Shown here: positions 46,371 to 58,365 of the stretch, one piece after another
Layout: each line of letters starts with the position of its first letter
Position numbering within the stretch: position 1 is the first letter of the stretch
Assembly: GCA_030765065.1 (NCBI GenBank)
Contig: CM060979.1
Coordinates: 104,582,350 to 104,646,349 of the forward strand
Direction: 5' to 3'
Origin: Deroplatys truncata
Taxonomy: Eukaryota; Arthropoda; Insecta; Mantodea; Mantidae
Length of the DNA stretch: 64,000 nucleotides
Translations under genes and position numbers: made by a program
Notes under the pieces: model-generated
Told to the model about the DNA's origin: nothing
The model's database searches: none
Seen by the model: the letters and a program-made list of their open reading frames with translations, nothing else

Positions 46371-48355
46371 ATGACCTGTAGGAAGCATTAAAAAACTAAA
46401 AACTTAAGAGAAACAGATCCAGATAAAATCAGCATGGAATTTCTAAAATATGATGAGCTATTCTTATATTGGAGGTTTTTACATTTAACTAACGAATATT
46501 GGAATAAATATAAAATTGCAGAAACATGGGAAATAGCAGGAAATGTTGATGTGTCACACTCACATGGATTTCTCTACCCTCTATCGCTTATTAATGGGTA
46601 TGCAAACTATTCTTACTAAAGCTTATTTTTCTATATATTTCATTTTAATCCAAATAAACCTTTGCACAAATAGCTATATTATACATTTCGTTGTAGATAC
46701 AACGGGAACAGCGATAGTCAAATGCTGTATGCTGTCTTAAAGTTCCATACTGTTTCCATGTAATCGCGAGAAATAACTGAATGTTGAATGGAGATTAAAG
46801 AATGACCACGTAATGAAAAATTCGAACCCTTAATAACGGATATCTGATGCCATAAAGAAGTTATTTTAAATAAATCGTGTTTTAAAGAGATCTGCATTTC
46901 TTGTGTAGTGCGTTTTCGTCTATCGCTTAACCTTTACTGGTAATAGAAAATTATAAAAATTCCTTCCAAATAACGAGGACTTCAAAGACTATTACCAGAA
47001 AAATCAAGATATGCATTTTATTTGTTATGTAAGTATTATAAATATGTGGCAAAGTAATCAAAACGTTGGAGCCATTTTTTAGAAAATCAAAAGTTTCGAA
47101 AAATGTTCCATGTAACGGATAGTTTGGGGTGGAGAATTTTCTTGAAAATCTTCGTGTCGTATCTTTAGAAAGTGCTGAACCTAAATACAAAATTTGATGT
47201 TTATCCGAATTTTCGTTTTTAAGTTATGCTGTTCACAGACACACAGACATACACACACCGATCTTTTTCTAAAAATCTTGTTTGGTTCAAAGGGCCCCTA
47301 AACATGTCTTTCCGGTGAAATGTCGATATTGAATTTTCGGGTGGAATGCATTACCTTCTCTATCTACTATGTACGTGGTAGAGAAGGTAAAAAGGAGAGA
47401 TAAAAGAGTGCAGAAATCATAGGAGTGCTAATTAGCTTTGTTAATTAATTTTATAAAGTTTATAAATAAAGTCTCAATACCTGAGGTATTCCTAGAAATA
47501 GAACAGTGTGGATTTAGAATTGGATGTTCAATGATTGATAATTTGTTTACACTACAGCAAATATTCGGAAAAAGACGAGAATATTTACAAACACATATAG
47601 CTTCTATTGATTTAGAACAAATCTTTGTAGATGGAAATATGCTATGGCCTTTTATGGAAACTCAAGGATATTCAAAAATTGATTAAGTTGCTAAACTGTT
47701 TATATTGAAATTCCAAAACTGTAATTTATACAGGTGCTATAAAATGAACCAATACGAATTAACAAAGGAGTACGACAAGGGAGTAGTATCTGGCCTACTC
47801 TTTTTAATGTATATATTAATGACATCATCCAGAAGTGGAAAAGTTTCTTAATTATGGGAATAAATTAAATAATTTTGGCTTATGTAGTTTAACATATGCG
47901 GATAAGGTTTTAACTCAAGAAAATGAACATAGTTTACAGATGGTCTTATATAGACTAAAATATGTGTGAAGGGTTTGATTTTAAAATCTAAAGAAGAAGT
48001 AAAGCAACATCATTTTGGGAAATGAAAATGTAAAATAGAAAACTGTGATTGACAACCAAATTTTACAGCAAGTATCATGCGTCAATTATTTAGGATGCAG
48101 TTGTAGTGTAAATAGAAAAAGGAAATGGAGAGACAACTAAAACCAAAAGGTGCAAAGTTAGATAAAATACGCAATCAAGATATGAGAAAAGCATTAAATA
48201 TACATTCAGTAAATGATAAAACCAAGGAATATCAAGAAAAGTGGAAGCAACATCTGAAAAGAATGGGCGCCAACCAGACTAACCAAAGCAGCATATGATT
48301 ATAACCAAAGGGAAAAAGGAATTTAGGAAGACCTACGAGAAGATGGAACAGAGCG
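46371..48355 (+). pseudogene. LINE reverse transcriptase, decayed, interrupted by RepA
   Basis: Part 1 (46,371-46,542) reads AIKKLKTLRETDPDKISMEF then LKYDEL and a 'NEYWNKYKIAETWEIA' block, the segment before the RT core. After a RepA insertion, part 2 resumes with KGEIKECRNHR (the 'KKGD...NYRGI' motif), then EIEQCGFRIGCSMIDNLFTL, 'THIASIDLEQIF', a degraded 'VRQG..L.PTLFNVYIND' and FADD region, and finally EYQEKWKQHLKRMGANQT and KGKRNLGRPTRRW near 48,320. Stops and shifts throughout show it is inactive. The downstream edge abuts a SINE. Confidence 0.87.
46543..47391 (+). repeat. RepA copy inserted in a LINE
   Basis: Begins TTGATGTGTCACACTCACATGG and ends GTGGTAGAGAAGGTAAAA. It lies between LINE words 'GAAATAGCAGGAAA' and 'AAAAGGAGAGATAAAAGAG', so it entered at an A-run in the RT-coding region. 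The CA core is short (ACACACAGACATACACACACC). Confidence 0.88.
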
Positions 48356-48360
48356 AACAT

Positions 48361-48735
48361 GCGAGGCTCTGGGTTCGATTCCTGGGGCTGGCCATTCTGA
48401 CCATGGCTTTTTCGTAGTTTTTTCCTGGTTGGCTAGGAGAATACTGTGGTGGCTTCTCTTCTACCACGAATTTTCCCTCTCAATTTCTATCATTTCACTT
48501 CGCCTTTAAGTTTTAGATAGGCTTAGGAGCTGCGCAGATGCTTGCTCGTTGGAAAGCTGTTCTCCACCCTGACAGATAACAGCCTTTTCTGAGCCGCCTC
48601 AGGTGAGTCAAGCTTTGTCCGGTTACGTCGGAGAGAAGCCTTCTCTGAGCAGTTAGGGACCTTTGCTCGTCTCCGTCGGCGGCCTGCCTTTTGGCCTGTA
48701 GCCTTCATTCACTTCATCCGTTCCTTCTGAGGATG
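48361..48735 (+). repeat. SINE with truncated tRNA head and shared central domain
   Basis: The head keeps GGGTTCGATTCC. The body contains 'ttttcctggttggctaggagaatactgtggtgg' and CTTCTACCACGAATTTTCC, matching the central part of the minus-strand SINE at 0.6-1.08 kb. The GC-rich 3' body differs between the two. The far end is approximate. Confidence 0.65.
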
Positions 48736-48949
48736 GTAAGCACAAATCACCGCTTTGGGTCCAGGTGCGAGGTGTCCCCTCCGTTCCTTTTTCATAGTTA
48801 TAGTCATAGATGATGAAGGAACAACTGTGAGGGCGGAACAGGCAATTTGCCTAGTTCATGAAGTGGAAGAGATTATTAATATCATTTTTTCTAGGATGAA
48901 CAAAACTGCTTTCGTGGTGGTTAATCATGCACAGATGCTATATTGACAA
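48736..48949. other. unassigned DNA
   Basis: Nothing convincing. Confidence 0.35.
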
Positions 48950-49007
48950 TTAAACAATAAGTACAAAAAGAAGAATATACAACCAAAATTATTTATACAA
49001 TTAATTT

Positions 49008-49587
49008 TTCTAGGTAAATAGAGAAAGTATTTTACTCCAAAGAAAAATTAATTTCGATATAGAAATTTCACTGAAAATATACATTTTGGGACATCTAATT
49101 AAAACAATTTTTTAGAAAACTTTTCGTGTGTATCTGTGTCGTGAAAAACATAACTCAAAAAAGAAACGCCGGATAAGTACTAAACTTGGTATTTTAGTTG
49201 TCACTTCCAAGGATAAGTTGCGAATATTTTAAAGAAAATTTCTCACCCAAAGCTACCCTTTAATAGCGGGTGTTTCGACTTTTTTTTACTAACAATTTCT
49301 AAGATATACGTTAATATATAGCTTCTGAAGTGCTCAGTAGCCTTTTGTTTGTTTCCTTGGTCATGCAAAGAACGAAATTTCTAAATCGCCTATAGCGACA
49401 CACTTTGTAAAAATTCGACTATCGTTTATGGTTTCTGTATCCCCTTTGTACCTACAACGAAATGTGTAAAGGAACCGTTTCTTCAAGCGTGTATTCTATT
49501 AACATAAAGTAGATAAAAATAAGCCTTTTTAATAATAGTTTGACGTAGAATATTAAGCGGAATCATGTGAATGTAACACACATTACT
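49008..49587 (-). repeat. RepA copy, diverged, inside LINE
   Basis: Reverse orientation, from AATTTTTCTAGGTAAATAG to 'gaatcatgtgaatgtaacacaca'. The GT core is nearly lost. It divides LINE text between 'FIQLI' and 'LDYVNAY'. Confidence 0.72.
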
Positions 49588-50276
49588 TTAGATTATGTTA
49601 ACGCCTACTAAACTGTGGAAAGAAGAAATATGGGATATGACGGCCTATTGTGGCATACCATCAACTTAACAGAACCCAATGAAGTCATCATAGGATAATG
49701 TCTACATCATATTCCAAAAATAAATGGTTAAATCAAGGTCTTAGGCAGCGATGTGGGTTGTCAACAATTCTCTTTGATATGCAATATTACGTAAAATAAT
49801 AAAACGGAAAACAACTAACCCCTAGATGCAATAAATACTAAATATATTAGTACAGTATTATTTGCAGATGACAAAGAACTGCTAATAGAAACCAAAGATG
49901 CTACAAAAAAGTGCCACAAACTTAAATGATTTTAGGTAAAGATATAATACAAAAATTTCCGAGATTCTGTTTTTGACTAAATCATCTGAATAACAATCGT
50001 GTTGGATGCTTATAGATCAGCTTTTTAAGAAGGCAGTAAAAAATTAGAGGTTGTTAATGAGGAAATTAGAATGTCAATAAGTTTAAACATTTGGGACCAA
50101 TATAGAAGTAGATGGAACTAGTAGATTAGAAATATAGAAACAGAATAAAAAAACAACTAAATGTCGAACTCAATATTATGGAGCAGAAACATTTTAAATA
50201 AAACTAAAAAGGTCATTTATCATTCAATAGTACAAAGTAAGTTATTCCATGGATCAGAAATGTGGACAATGAATAG

Positions 50277-51162
50277 TGAAGCAGTTCTCGGTGCCACAAC
50301 TTTGGTGCTTCGCATTTTTATGACATTTAATGTTACCTCCTCTGTTGGTGAGTTTTATGATGTCGTCATCTCGTACCTTGTACTGCGTTGTCTCGTGCGC
50401 CAGCTGCTCTAGTGGTATAGCTATGAGTTCTTCATCTCAGAGTATGCGGAACGTATTTTGAAAGGATAACACCAGTTTAGTTAGCTAATAAATTTTAATG
50501 CTGACTAAAGTGATAAGTTTGAGAAGAGTCGCCGACTGTTAAATTTACGAATTAATTACCTCTATTAAAATAATTAAGCGAATGTCGCAGAAATGCTATT
50601 CTGAAATATCCCTCTCAATATCCGCTAAACTTCTTAACACAGGCGCGTTCATATGCGTCACACAACTTATAAATTACACCCAAGAGTAAGTCACAACGTG
50701 GTCAGAATCTCTGGAGAGTTAGGAATTTGCCACGAATGTATGCGCGAATGTGTATGTGTCTGATTTAGAATTCGTAACTTTTCTTAACTTAAGCTCCGTC
50801 TACATAATAATACCCCTACTAACGTTACTTCTCGTACTGCCCAATCTTAAAATTCTACGTATAATGCGTCTCTTAACTTGTTGCTAAGCCGTACCTATCA
50901 CTTTTCTAATTTACATAATTCCTGCCTACGTGACTGCAAACGTACTAAACTGAAACCTAACTGCATTCCAGGAACGTTTACACTAACATTTCCGTAACAT
51001 GACCTGCTAATGACCTTTTTCTTCGTACAAATCTTTCAACTCAAGTTTATTACATTATACATTGATTCAATATACAGAAATTATTTATTGTAATTATTTC
51101 AGTATCTTACTATCAGATCTTTATTTCATCATTGATATGTTCCGGTCAATATTACGGTCTCA
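50277..51162. mobile_element. solo LTR, 886 bp, TSD ATAG
   Basis: Begins TGAAGCAGTTCTCGG and ends ACGGTCTCA, i.e. TG...CA. It is flanked by ATAG at 50,273-50,276 and 51,163-51,166, and removing it joins the LINE words '..MWTMN' and 'RQKKE..KLLTTEMDFW'. The 4-bp duplication fits a Ty3-type LTR left after LTR-LTR recombination. It is not the same family as the LTRs at 22.7-26.6 kb. Transcriptional orientation is undetermined. Confidence 0.8.
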
Positions 51163-51282
51163 ATAGGCAAAAGAAGGAAAACTATTAACAACAGAGATGG
51201 ATTTTTGGCGGAGGGCTTCTCGAATCTCAAGAAGGGATAAAGTAGAAATACAAAAATTCGGGAACTAATGAATATAAAAAAT

Positions 51283-54200
51283 CTGATGTGTTACACTCAC
51301 ATGACTTTCTTTACTATTGTACAAACTGTTTTTACAAACGCTTATTCTCCATCTACTTCATGTTAATCGAGATAAACATTTGCAGACTCTATATTATTGC
51401 TAATTTTCTTGTAGATGTAAGGGGAATATATATATTTACAAGGGCAATATAGAAATACAGTGGCCTTTAAGCACATACATATCTCTTAATAGCTGGTTGC
51501 TAGGTGCAGCACCATTCCCTTTGCCACAAATTAATACTCTTTGCATATCCAAGACAAAAATTCTGATGTGTTACACTCACATGACTTTCTCTACTCTTGT
51601 ACAAACTATTTTTACAAACGCTTATTCTCCATATGCTTCATGTTAATCGAGATATCGAGATGTCAATCTTATTGCTAATTTTCTTGTAGATGCAAGGGGA
51701 ATATGGTAGGTTTTAAGCGATAGTCAAATATTTTAAGCGCTGGTTGCTATGTGGCGCATTCCATTCCCTTTTCATGTCCAGGACATAAAAAAATTCTGAT
51801 GTGTTACACTCACATGACTTTCTCTACTCTTGTACAATCTTTTTTTACAAACGCCTATTCTCCATATGCTTCATATTAATCGAGATATCGAGATGTCAAT
51901 CTTATTGATAATTTTCTTGTAGATGCAAGGGGAATATGGTAGGTTTTAAGCGATAGTCAAATATTTTAACGCTGGTTGCTATGTGGCGCATTTCATTCTC
52001 TTTGCATGTCCAGGACATAAAAAAAATGAATAACGAATTTGAGAAAAAGTATTATTGAAATATTTAAGAAAATAACAAGCAATATCTCGAAAAAGGTTCA
52101 CTCAACAAAAGAAATGTATATGACATAAGTTGTGTATTTTAACGCGATCTACATTTTTTGTGTAGTAAAATTCTGTCTATCTCTTACGGTTTACCAGTTA
52201 TGCAAAAGTCGTTCACAATTAAGAATACTTTTGGAGACATTCCCAGAAAATTCGAGATATACATTTCATTTCTCATGCCATTATCTTAAACATATGATAT
52301 TTTCATCAAAATCGTTAGAGCCATTTTTGAGAAAATTAAAATTTTCGAAAAATGTTCCATGTAAAGGGTAGTCTGGGGTGAGGGGATTTTCTTGAAAACC
52401 TTCGTGTCGCATCTCTGGAAGATACTGAACCTAAATACCAAGTTTGGTGTTTATCCGACTGTTCGTTTTTGAGTTATGCTTTTCACAGACACACACACAG
52501 ACACCCACACACAGACACACACACACAGACACACACACGGACATGTTTCCAAAAATGCTTTTTTTGGATTCAGTGGGTCTCAAAACGTATATTTCCGGCT
52601 AAATCTCGGTATCGAATTTTTGGGTGGAATGCAATACTTCCCCTACTTACTATACGTAGTAGAGAAAGTAAAAAATGAATAACGAATTTGAGAAAAAGTA
52701 TAAGTATTGGAAAATTTAAGGGAATAACAAGCAATATCTCGCAAACGGTTCACTCAACAAAAGAAATGTATATGACATAAATTGTGTATTTTAACGCGAT
52801 CTACATTTTTCGTGTAGTAAAATTTTGTCTATCTCTTATGGTTTACCAGTTATGAAAAAGTCGTTCATAACGAAGAATACTTTTGGAGACATTCCCAGAA
52901 AATTCGAGATATACATTTTATTTGTCATGACAATATCTTAAACATATGATATTTTAATCAAAATCGTTAGAGCCGTTTTTGAGAAAATTAAAATTTTCGA
53001 AAAATGTTCCATGTAAAGGGTAGTCTGGGGTGGGGGGATTTTCTTGAAAACCTTCGTGTCGCATCGCTGAAAGATACTGAACCTAAATACCAAGTTTGGT
53101 GTTTATCCGACTCTTCGTTTTTGAGTTATGCTGTTCACAGACACACAGACAGACACACAGACACACACACACACAGACACACAGACAGACACACACACGG
53201 ACATGTTTCCAAAAATGCTTTTTTTGGATTCAGGAGGTCTCAAAACATGTATTTCCGGTGAAATCTCGGTATCGAATTTTTGGGTGGAATGCAATACTTC
53301 CCCTACTTACTATACGTAGTAGAGAAAGTAAAAATCTGATGTGTTACACTCACATGACGTTCTCTACTCTTGTACAATCTAATTTTACAAACGCTTATTC
53401 TCCATATGGTTCATGTTAATCGAGATATCGAGATGTCAATCTTATTGGTAATTTTCTTGTAGATGCAAGGGAAATATGGTAGCTTTTAAGCGATAGTCAA
53501 ATATTTTAACGCTGGTTGCTATGTGGCGCATTCCATTCTCTTTGCATGTCCAGGACATAAAAAAAATGAATAACGAATGTGAGAAAAAGTATAAGTATTG
53601 TAAAATTTAAGGAAATAACAAGCAATATCTCGAAAACGGTTCACTCAACAAAAGAAATGTATATGACATAAGTTGTGTATTTTAACGCGATCTACATTTT
53701 TTGTGTAGTAAAATTTTGTCTATCTCTTATGGTTTACCAGTTATGCAAAAGTCGTTCACAATGAAGAATACTTTTGGAGACATTCCCAGAAAATTCGAGA
53801 TATACATTTCATTTCTCATGACATTATCTTAAACATATGATATTTTAATCAAAATCGTTAGAGCCATTTTTGAGAAAATTAAAATTTTCGAAAAATGTTC
53901 CATGTAAAGGGTAGTCTGGAGTGGGGGGATTTTCTTGAAAACCTTCGTGTCGCATCTCTGGAAGATACTGAACCTAAATACCAAGTTTGGTGTTTATCCG
54001 ACTGCTCGTTTTTGAGTTATGCTGTTCACAGACACACAGACACACACACAGACACACACACACACACAGACACACACACACACAGACACACACACGGACA
54101 TGTTTCCAAAAATGCTTTTTTTGGATTCAGGAGGTCTCAAAACATGTATTTCCGATGAAATCTCGGTATCGAATTTTTGGGTGGAATGCAATACTTCCCC

Positions 54201-55731
54201 TACTTACTATACGTAGTAGAGAAAGTAAAAATCTGATGTGTTACACTCACATGACTTTCTCTACTCTTGTACAATCTAATTTTACAAACGCTTATTCTCC
54301 ATATGGTTCATGTTAATCGAGATATCGAGATGTCAATCTTATTGGTAATTTTCTTGTAGATGCAAGGGAAATATGGTAGCTTTTAAGCGATAGTCAAATA
54401 TTTTAACGCTGGTTGCTATGTGGCGCATTCCATTCTCTTTGCATGTCCAGGACATAAAAAAAATGAATAACGAATGTGAGAAAAAGTATAAGTATTGTAA
54501 AATTTAAGGAAATAACAAGCAATATCTCGAAAACGGTTCACTCAACAAAAGAAATGTATATGACATAAGTTGTGTATTTTAACGCGATCTACATTTTTTG
54601 TGTAGTAAAATTTTGTCTATCTCTTATGGTTTACCAGTTATGCAAAAGTCGTTCACAATGAAGAATACTTTTGGAGACATTCCCAGAAAATTCGAGATAT
54701 ACATTTCATTTCTCATGACATTATCTTAAACATATGATATTTTAATCAAAATCGTTAGAGCCATTTTTGAGAAAATTAAAATTTTCGAAAAATGTTCCAT
54801 GTAAAGGGTAGTCTGGAGTGGGGGGATTTTCTTGAAAACCTTCGTGTCGCATCTCTGGAAGATACTGAACCTAAATACCAAGTTTGGTGTTTATCCGACT
54901 GCTCGTTTTTGAGTTATGCTGTTCACAGACACACAGACACACACACAGACACACACACACAGACACACACACACACAGACACACACACGGACATGTTTCC
55001 AAAAATGCTTTTTTTGGATTCAGGAGGTCTCAAAACATGTATTTCCGATGAAATCTCGGTATCGAATTTTTGGGTGGAATGCAATACTTCCCCTACTTAC
55101 TATACGTAGTAGAGAAAGTAAAAATGAATAACGAATTCCATTTGAGAAAATAAGTATTGAATCGTTTAAGGGAATAACAAGCAATATCTCGAAAATGGTT
55201 CGCTCAACAACAAAAATGTATATGACATAAATTGTTTATTTTAACGCGTTCTACATTTTTTGTGTATTAAAGGTTTGTCTATCTCTTATGGTTTACCAGT
55301 TATACAAAAGTCGTTCACAATGAAGAATACTTTTGGAGACATTTCCAGAAAATTCAAGATATACATTTTATTTGTCATGAAAATATCTTAAACATGTGAT
55401 ATTTTAATCAAAATCGTTAGAGCCATTTTTGAGAAAATTAAAATTTTCGAAAAATGTTCCATGTAAAGGGTAATCTGGGGTGGGGGGATTTTCTTGAAAA
55501 CCTTCGTGTCGCATCTCTGGAAGATACTGAACCTAAATACCAAGTTTGGTGTTTATGCGATTGTTCGTTTCTGATTTACACACAGACACACACATGGACA
55601 TGTTTCCAAAAATGCTTTTTTTGGATTCAGGGGGGTCTCAAAACATGTATTTCCGGTGAAATCTCGGTATCGAATTTTTGGGTGGAATACAATACTTCCC
55701 CTATTTACTATACGTAGTAGAGAAAGTTAAA
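51283..55731 (+). repeat. RepA tandem array, seven units, inside LINE
   Basis: Unit starts: 51,283 (279 bp, 5' part only), 51,562 (233 bp, 5' part only), 51,795 (full, ~880), 52,675 (lacks 5' part, ~660), 53,335 (897, full), 54,232 (~892, full), 55,124 (lacks 5' part, ~608). The two full units at 53,335 and 54,232 are almost identical except for CA-tract length and single bases. The array sits between LINE text '...ATGAATATAAAA' and 'AATGTGTTGGAA'. Open frames across it (His/Thr-rich from CACAGA repeats) recur once per unit and are not genes. Confidence 0.95.
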
Positions 55732-55985
55732 AGAATGTGTTGGAAATAATAGAAGAGAGAAGATTAAAATGATTAGCTCATGTGAAAATAATCGGAAACG
55801 ATAGAAGAGTAAGAATGGTATTAGAATGGGAAGCATGAAGGAAACAGAGAACCGGGAAGAGCAAAATGACTATAGATGGATGGGGTTCGAAGAAACTTGG
55901 CGCCTAGAGGACTAACAGATGAAGATGCAGAGGATAAGGTTTTATGAAGATATCAAATTATAATTATGAATGGGTTGTAGAAAAA

Positions 55986-56697
55986 CTGCTGTATGGTAGA
56001 TAATTTCTAATAATAAAACATTCACTTCTTCAACTCTCGAATCCTTCATTTTGTACAGATGGCCATATTGTGCTCTTGTACGATAAAATCCAGAAATACT
56101 TGTGTACGATTAAAGGAATAGTAAAACATCAGAGATCGCTAAGATTTACACGCTTAGGCTTCTCATTTACTTCCTATTTACTACAATTAAAACAATAAAG
56201 TTGCAACTATAACGCTCTGTAACTCTTGTACTCTGTGACTCTTATTTAACGCATAAATTCGTTGATTATATTAATTGATTGAAACAACAAAATGAACTCA
56301 CACTGATAACAAGAATGTTATTTTAATATGTAAAAGAAATGTCTTTCTTCTCAGGTAAATGATTTAGGGTGGGTTTTCTCGGGCCAGCAGGAAGTGTAAC
56401 CTGTTCCCATTGTAAACTGCAGTTGTTCCAGCTTTCTTTGCTGTTGGATGAGTGGCTAGTGCATTCTGCTGAATTTATTTTCTACAGTTACATTTATTTT
56501 CGTGTGCAACCAGTTTTATTTTATACCTATTGTGATTTGTAAAAGTATACAAGTATGGCGAGCTGGCGGGTTCAAAATATTGTGCCTCCGTTAATAACAC
56601 AAATATATATATCTGGTCAATTTATATCAAAGTCACAAAGGAGAAATATTACATCCGATATAGTTTATACATACAGATTATTTCGATTACCCCCTAG
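55986..56697. other. unassigned DNA
   Basis: Nothing recognised. Confidence 0.4.
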
Positions 56698-56800
56698 GCC
56701 AGAGGTTACCAAACTACGGTCCGCGAGCTGTTTTTGTTTGGCCCGCCTACAAACTTCAATGAATATAAATAAAAAGAAACGGTGCGCCTGAATCAGATTA
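56698..56800 (+). mobile_element. hAT terminal fragment
   Basis: CAGAGGTTACCAAACTACGG and 'tccgcgagc..tggcccgcc' match the widespread hAT end of the 'CAGNGGTTCCCAAACTNYGGYCCGCGG' type. No opposite end or transposase was found. Confidence 0.6.
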
Positions 56801-58340
56801 ATTTGTTCACAAATTTCGAACGATTAAATATAATTAAGCGTTCAGATTTTTAATTGATATACATTGTAATGACTTGCTGAAGAACAAATACAAGAACGTT
56901 AATTTGATTTTTACAGCTGTCTGCCTAATTTAAGATATCTTCACTTGAAATACTTTGCACGAGGACTAATATCAGGGTTCGCATCAACGTATATATGAAA
57001 TAACATTTTTAGAAGTGAAATATGTCAAATCAAAATATAGATATGCTATGACTGATTAACATTTAGAGATCGTTTTGATGATAGGCAGCACAAAATTGGA
57101 AACCACAAATTGCAACTATATCACAGAAAAATCTGCTCATTAGATATGAACTGGTATTAACGTAAAACTACTTAATTTAACAGCTGTTTATGTACTCGTA
57201 TAGTTATAAAGTGTTAATTCTAGTTCAATAAAATACTTTTCTTGAAAAATAATGTGATTTGTGCGCCTCGTGCGATTTTTGCTATAAAAATTATCTGAAT
57301 TCTTAAGTAGATTATGTAAAAATAGCGTATAATACGGTATAATACCAAAACGCATTGTATAATACTGCCTTAATCACAGTATAATACACGCGGCCCTCAC
57401 TACCGCAATGATCGCCGTTGTGCATAACCACCAGGCGACTTGTTTTATCTTTAAGCAATCTCCTAGCCTAGGACATGGCAGTGGAATAATCGTGGCTAAC
57501 TTAGGCGAATTTAAAGCTGTTGGCTTTAGTTTTTCTCGAGACACTTTGTGGGTTGCTCTCAACATGTCTCACCTTCCACCTGGTGGAGAGCATTGTGTGG
57601 CAACAAGCGATAAGTTCTATGGCATCTAAATTTCAAATGCACCCCCATTAGCCGCAACTGAACTCAACTGGTCTACCCATGAGCGAATCAATATGTAAGT
57701 CAGAGACAGACTTTCTCCAGCAACAATACCGAAAACCAGAAATCGTTACATTAGAATCTCCGATGCGAGGTTGACCATACACTGCACCAAAACCAGCTAA
57801 GAATCAACAGCAATTTTAGTCTGGTGAAGAGATAGATTAATATTGGGAATTGTTATAACTCTTAATAAAATGTCACAATTCTGGCACAAACATTCTAGTT
57901 TTGCTTTCTGTGTTTTAGTGTAATTTATTGTGAAAGGGAGTTTAATACTATTTTTGCTTTATTTTGCAGGAGTGCGTGTTGTTATTTTTATTAAAGAATA
58001 AGCCAAGTCAATGTCATGTAAAATATTGGAATAGTCTTTTATTTTTATGTTTGTTTTCTTAATATTGCTACTTGTTTATTTAATTTAGTAAACTATCATT
58101 AATTTCTTTGTATTTACTTGGAGTATATGTATGATAAAGCTATACTACTAATAGCACGATGAAATTAACAATTTTTTAAAACAAACCAGGGAATTTCTTT
58201 TGAAATTATCTGTTTAAAGCAAGAGTCGATTCTGAACGTATGCATGAATCATAAATGAATGCTCCTATGAGAAACAGAATACGTTAACAGGGCAACGTTA
58301 ACATTGTTTTATTTCACCTAAGGAACAGTGTTTATCTTGT
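56801..58340. other. unassigned AT-rich DNA
   Basis: The open frame at 57,408-57,629 (73 codons) lies in a slightly GC-richer patch but shows no domain. It is not called. Confidence 0.4.
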
Positions 58341-58365
58341 AATACAAGAGTATTACGCTGGGTGA

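Larger units (their letters stand above)
48950..55985 (+). pseudogene. one LINE copy broken into four pieces by three insertions
   Basis: Pieces in order: 48,950-49,007 ('KYKKKNIQPKLFIQLI', tentative); 49,588-50,276 with LDYVNAY, NQGLRQRCGLSTILFDM, TVLFADDKELLIET (FADD catalytic box intact) and NKTKKVIYHSIVQSKLFHGS; 51,163-51,282 with TEMDFWRRASRISRRDKVEI; and 55,734-55,985 with NVLEIIEERRLKWLAHVKRM. Together they follow the order of an insect LINE RT and its C-terminal region. Interruptions are a RepA copy, a solo LTR and a RepA array. Stops elsewhere make it inactive. The linkage of the first piece is the least certain. Confidence 0.8.

Noticed and set aside
52469-55109. His/Thr-rich open frames (…HRHTHTDTHT…) repeated on both strands
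   Set aside because: They arise from the CACAGA/CA core of RepA, appear once per unit in several frames, and differ with tract length; no coding bias or start context.
57408-57629. Possible host exon (73 codons)
   Set aside because: Slightly GC-richer but no recognisable domain, no convincing splice sites and stops close by.
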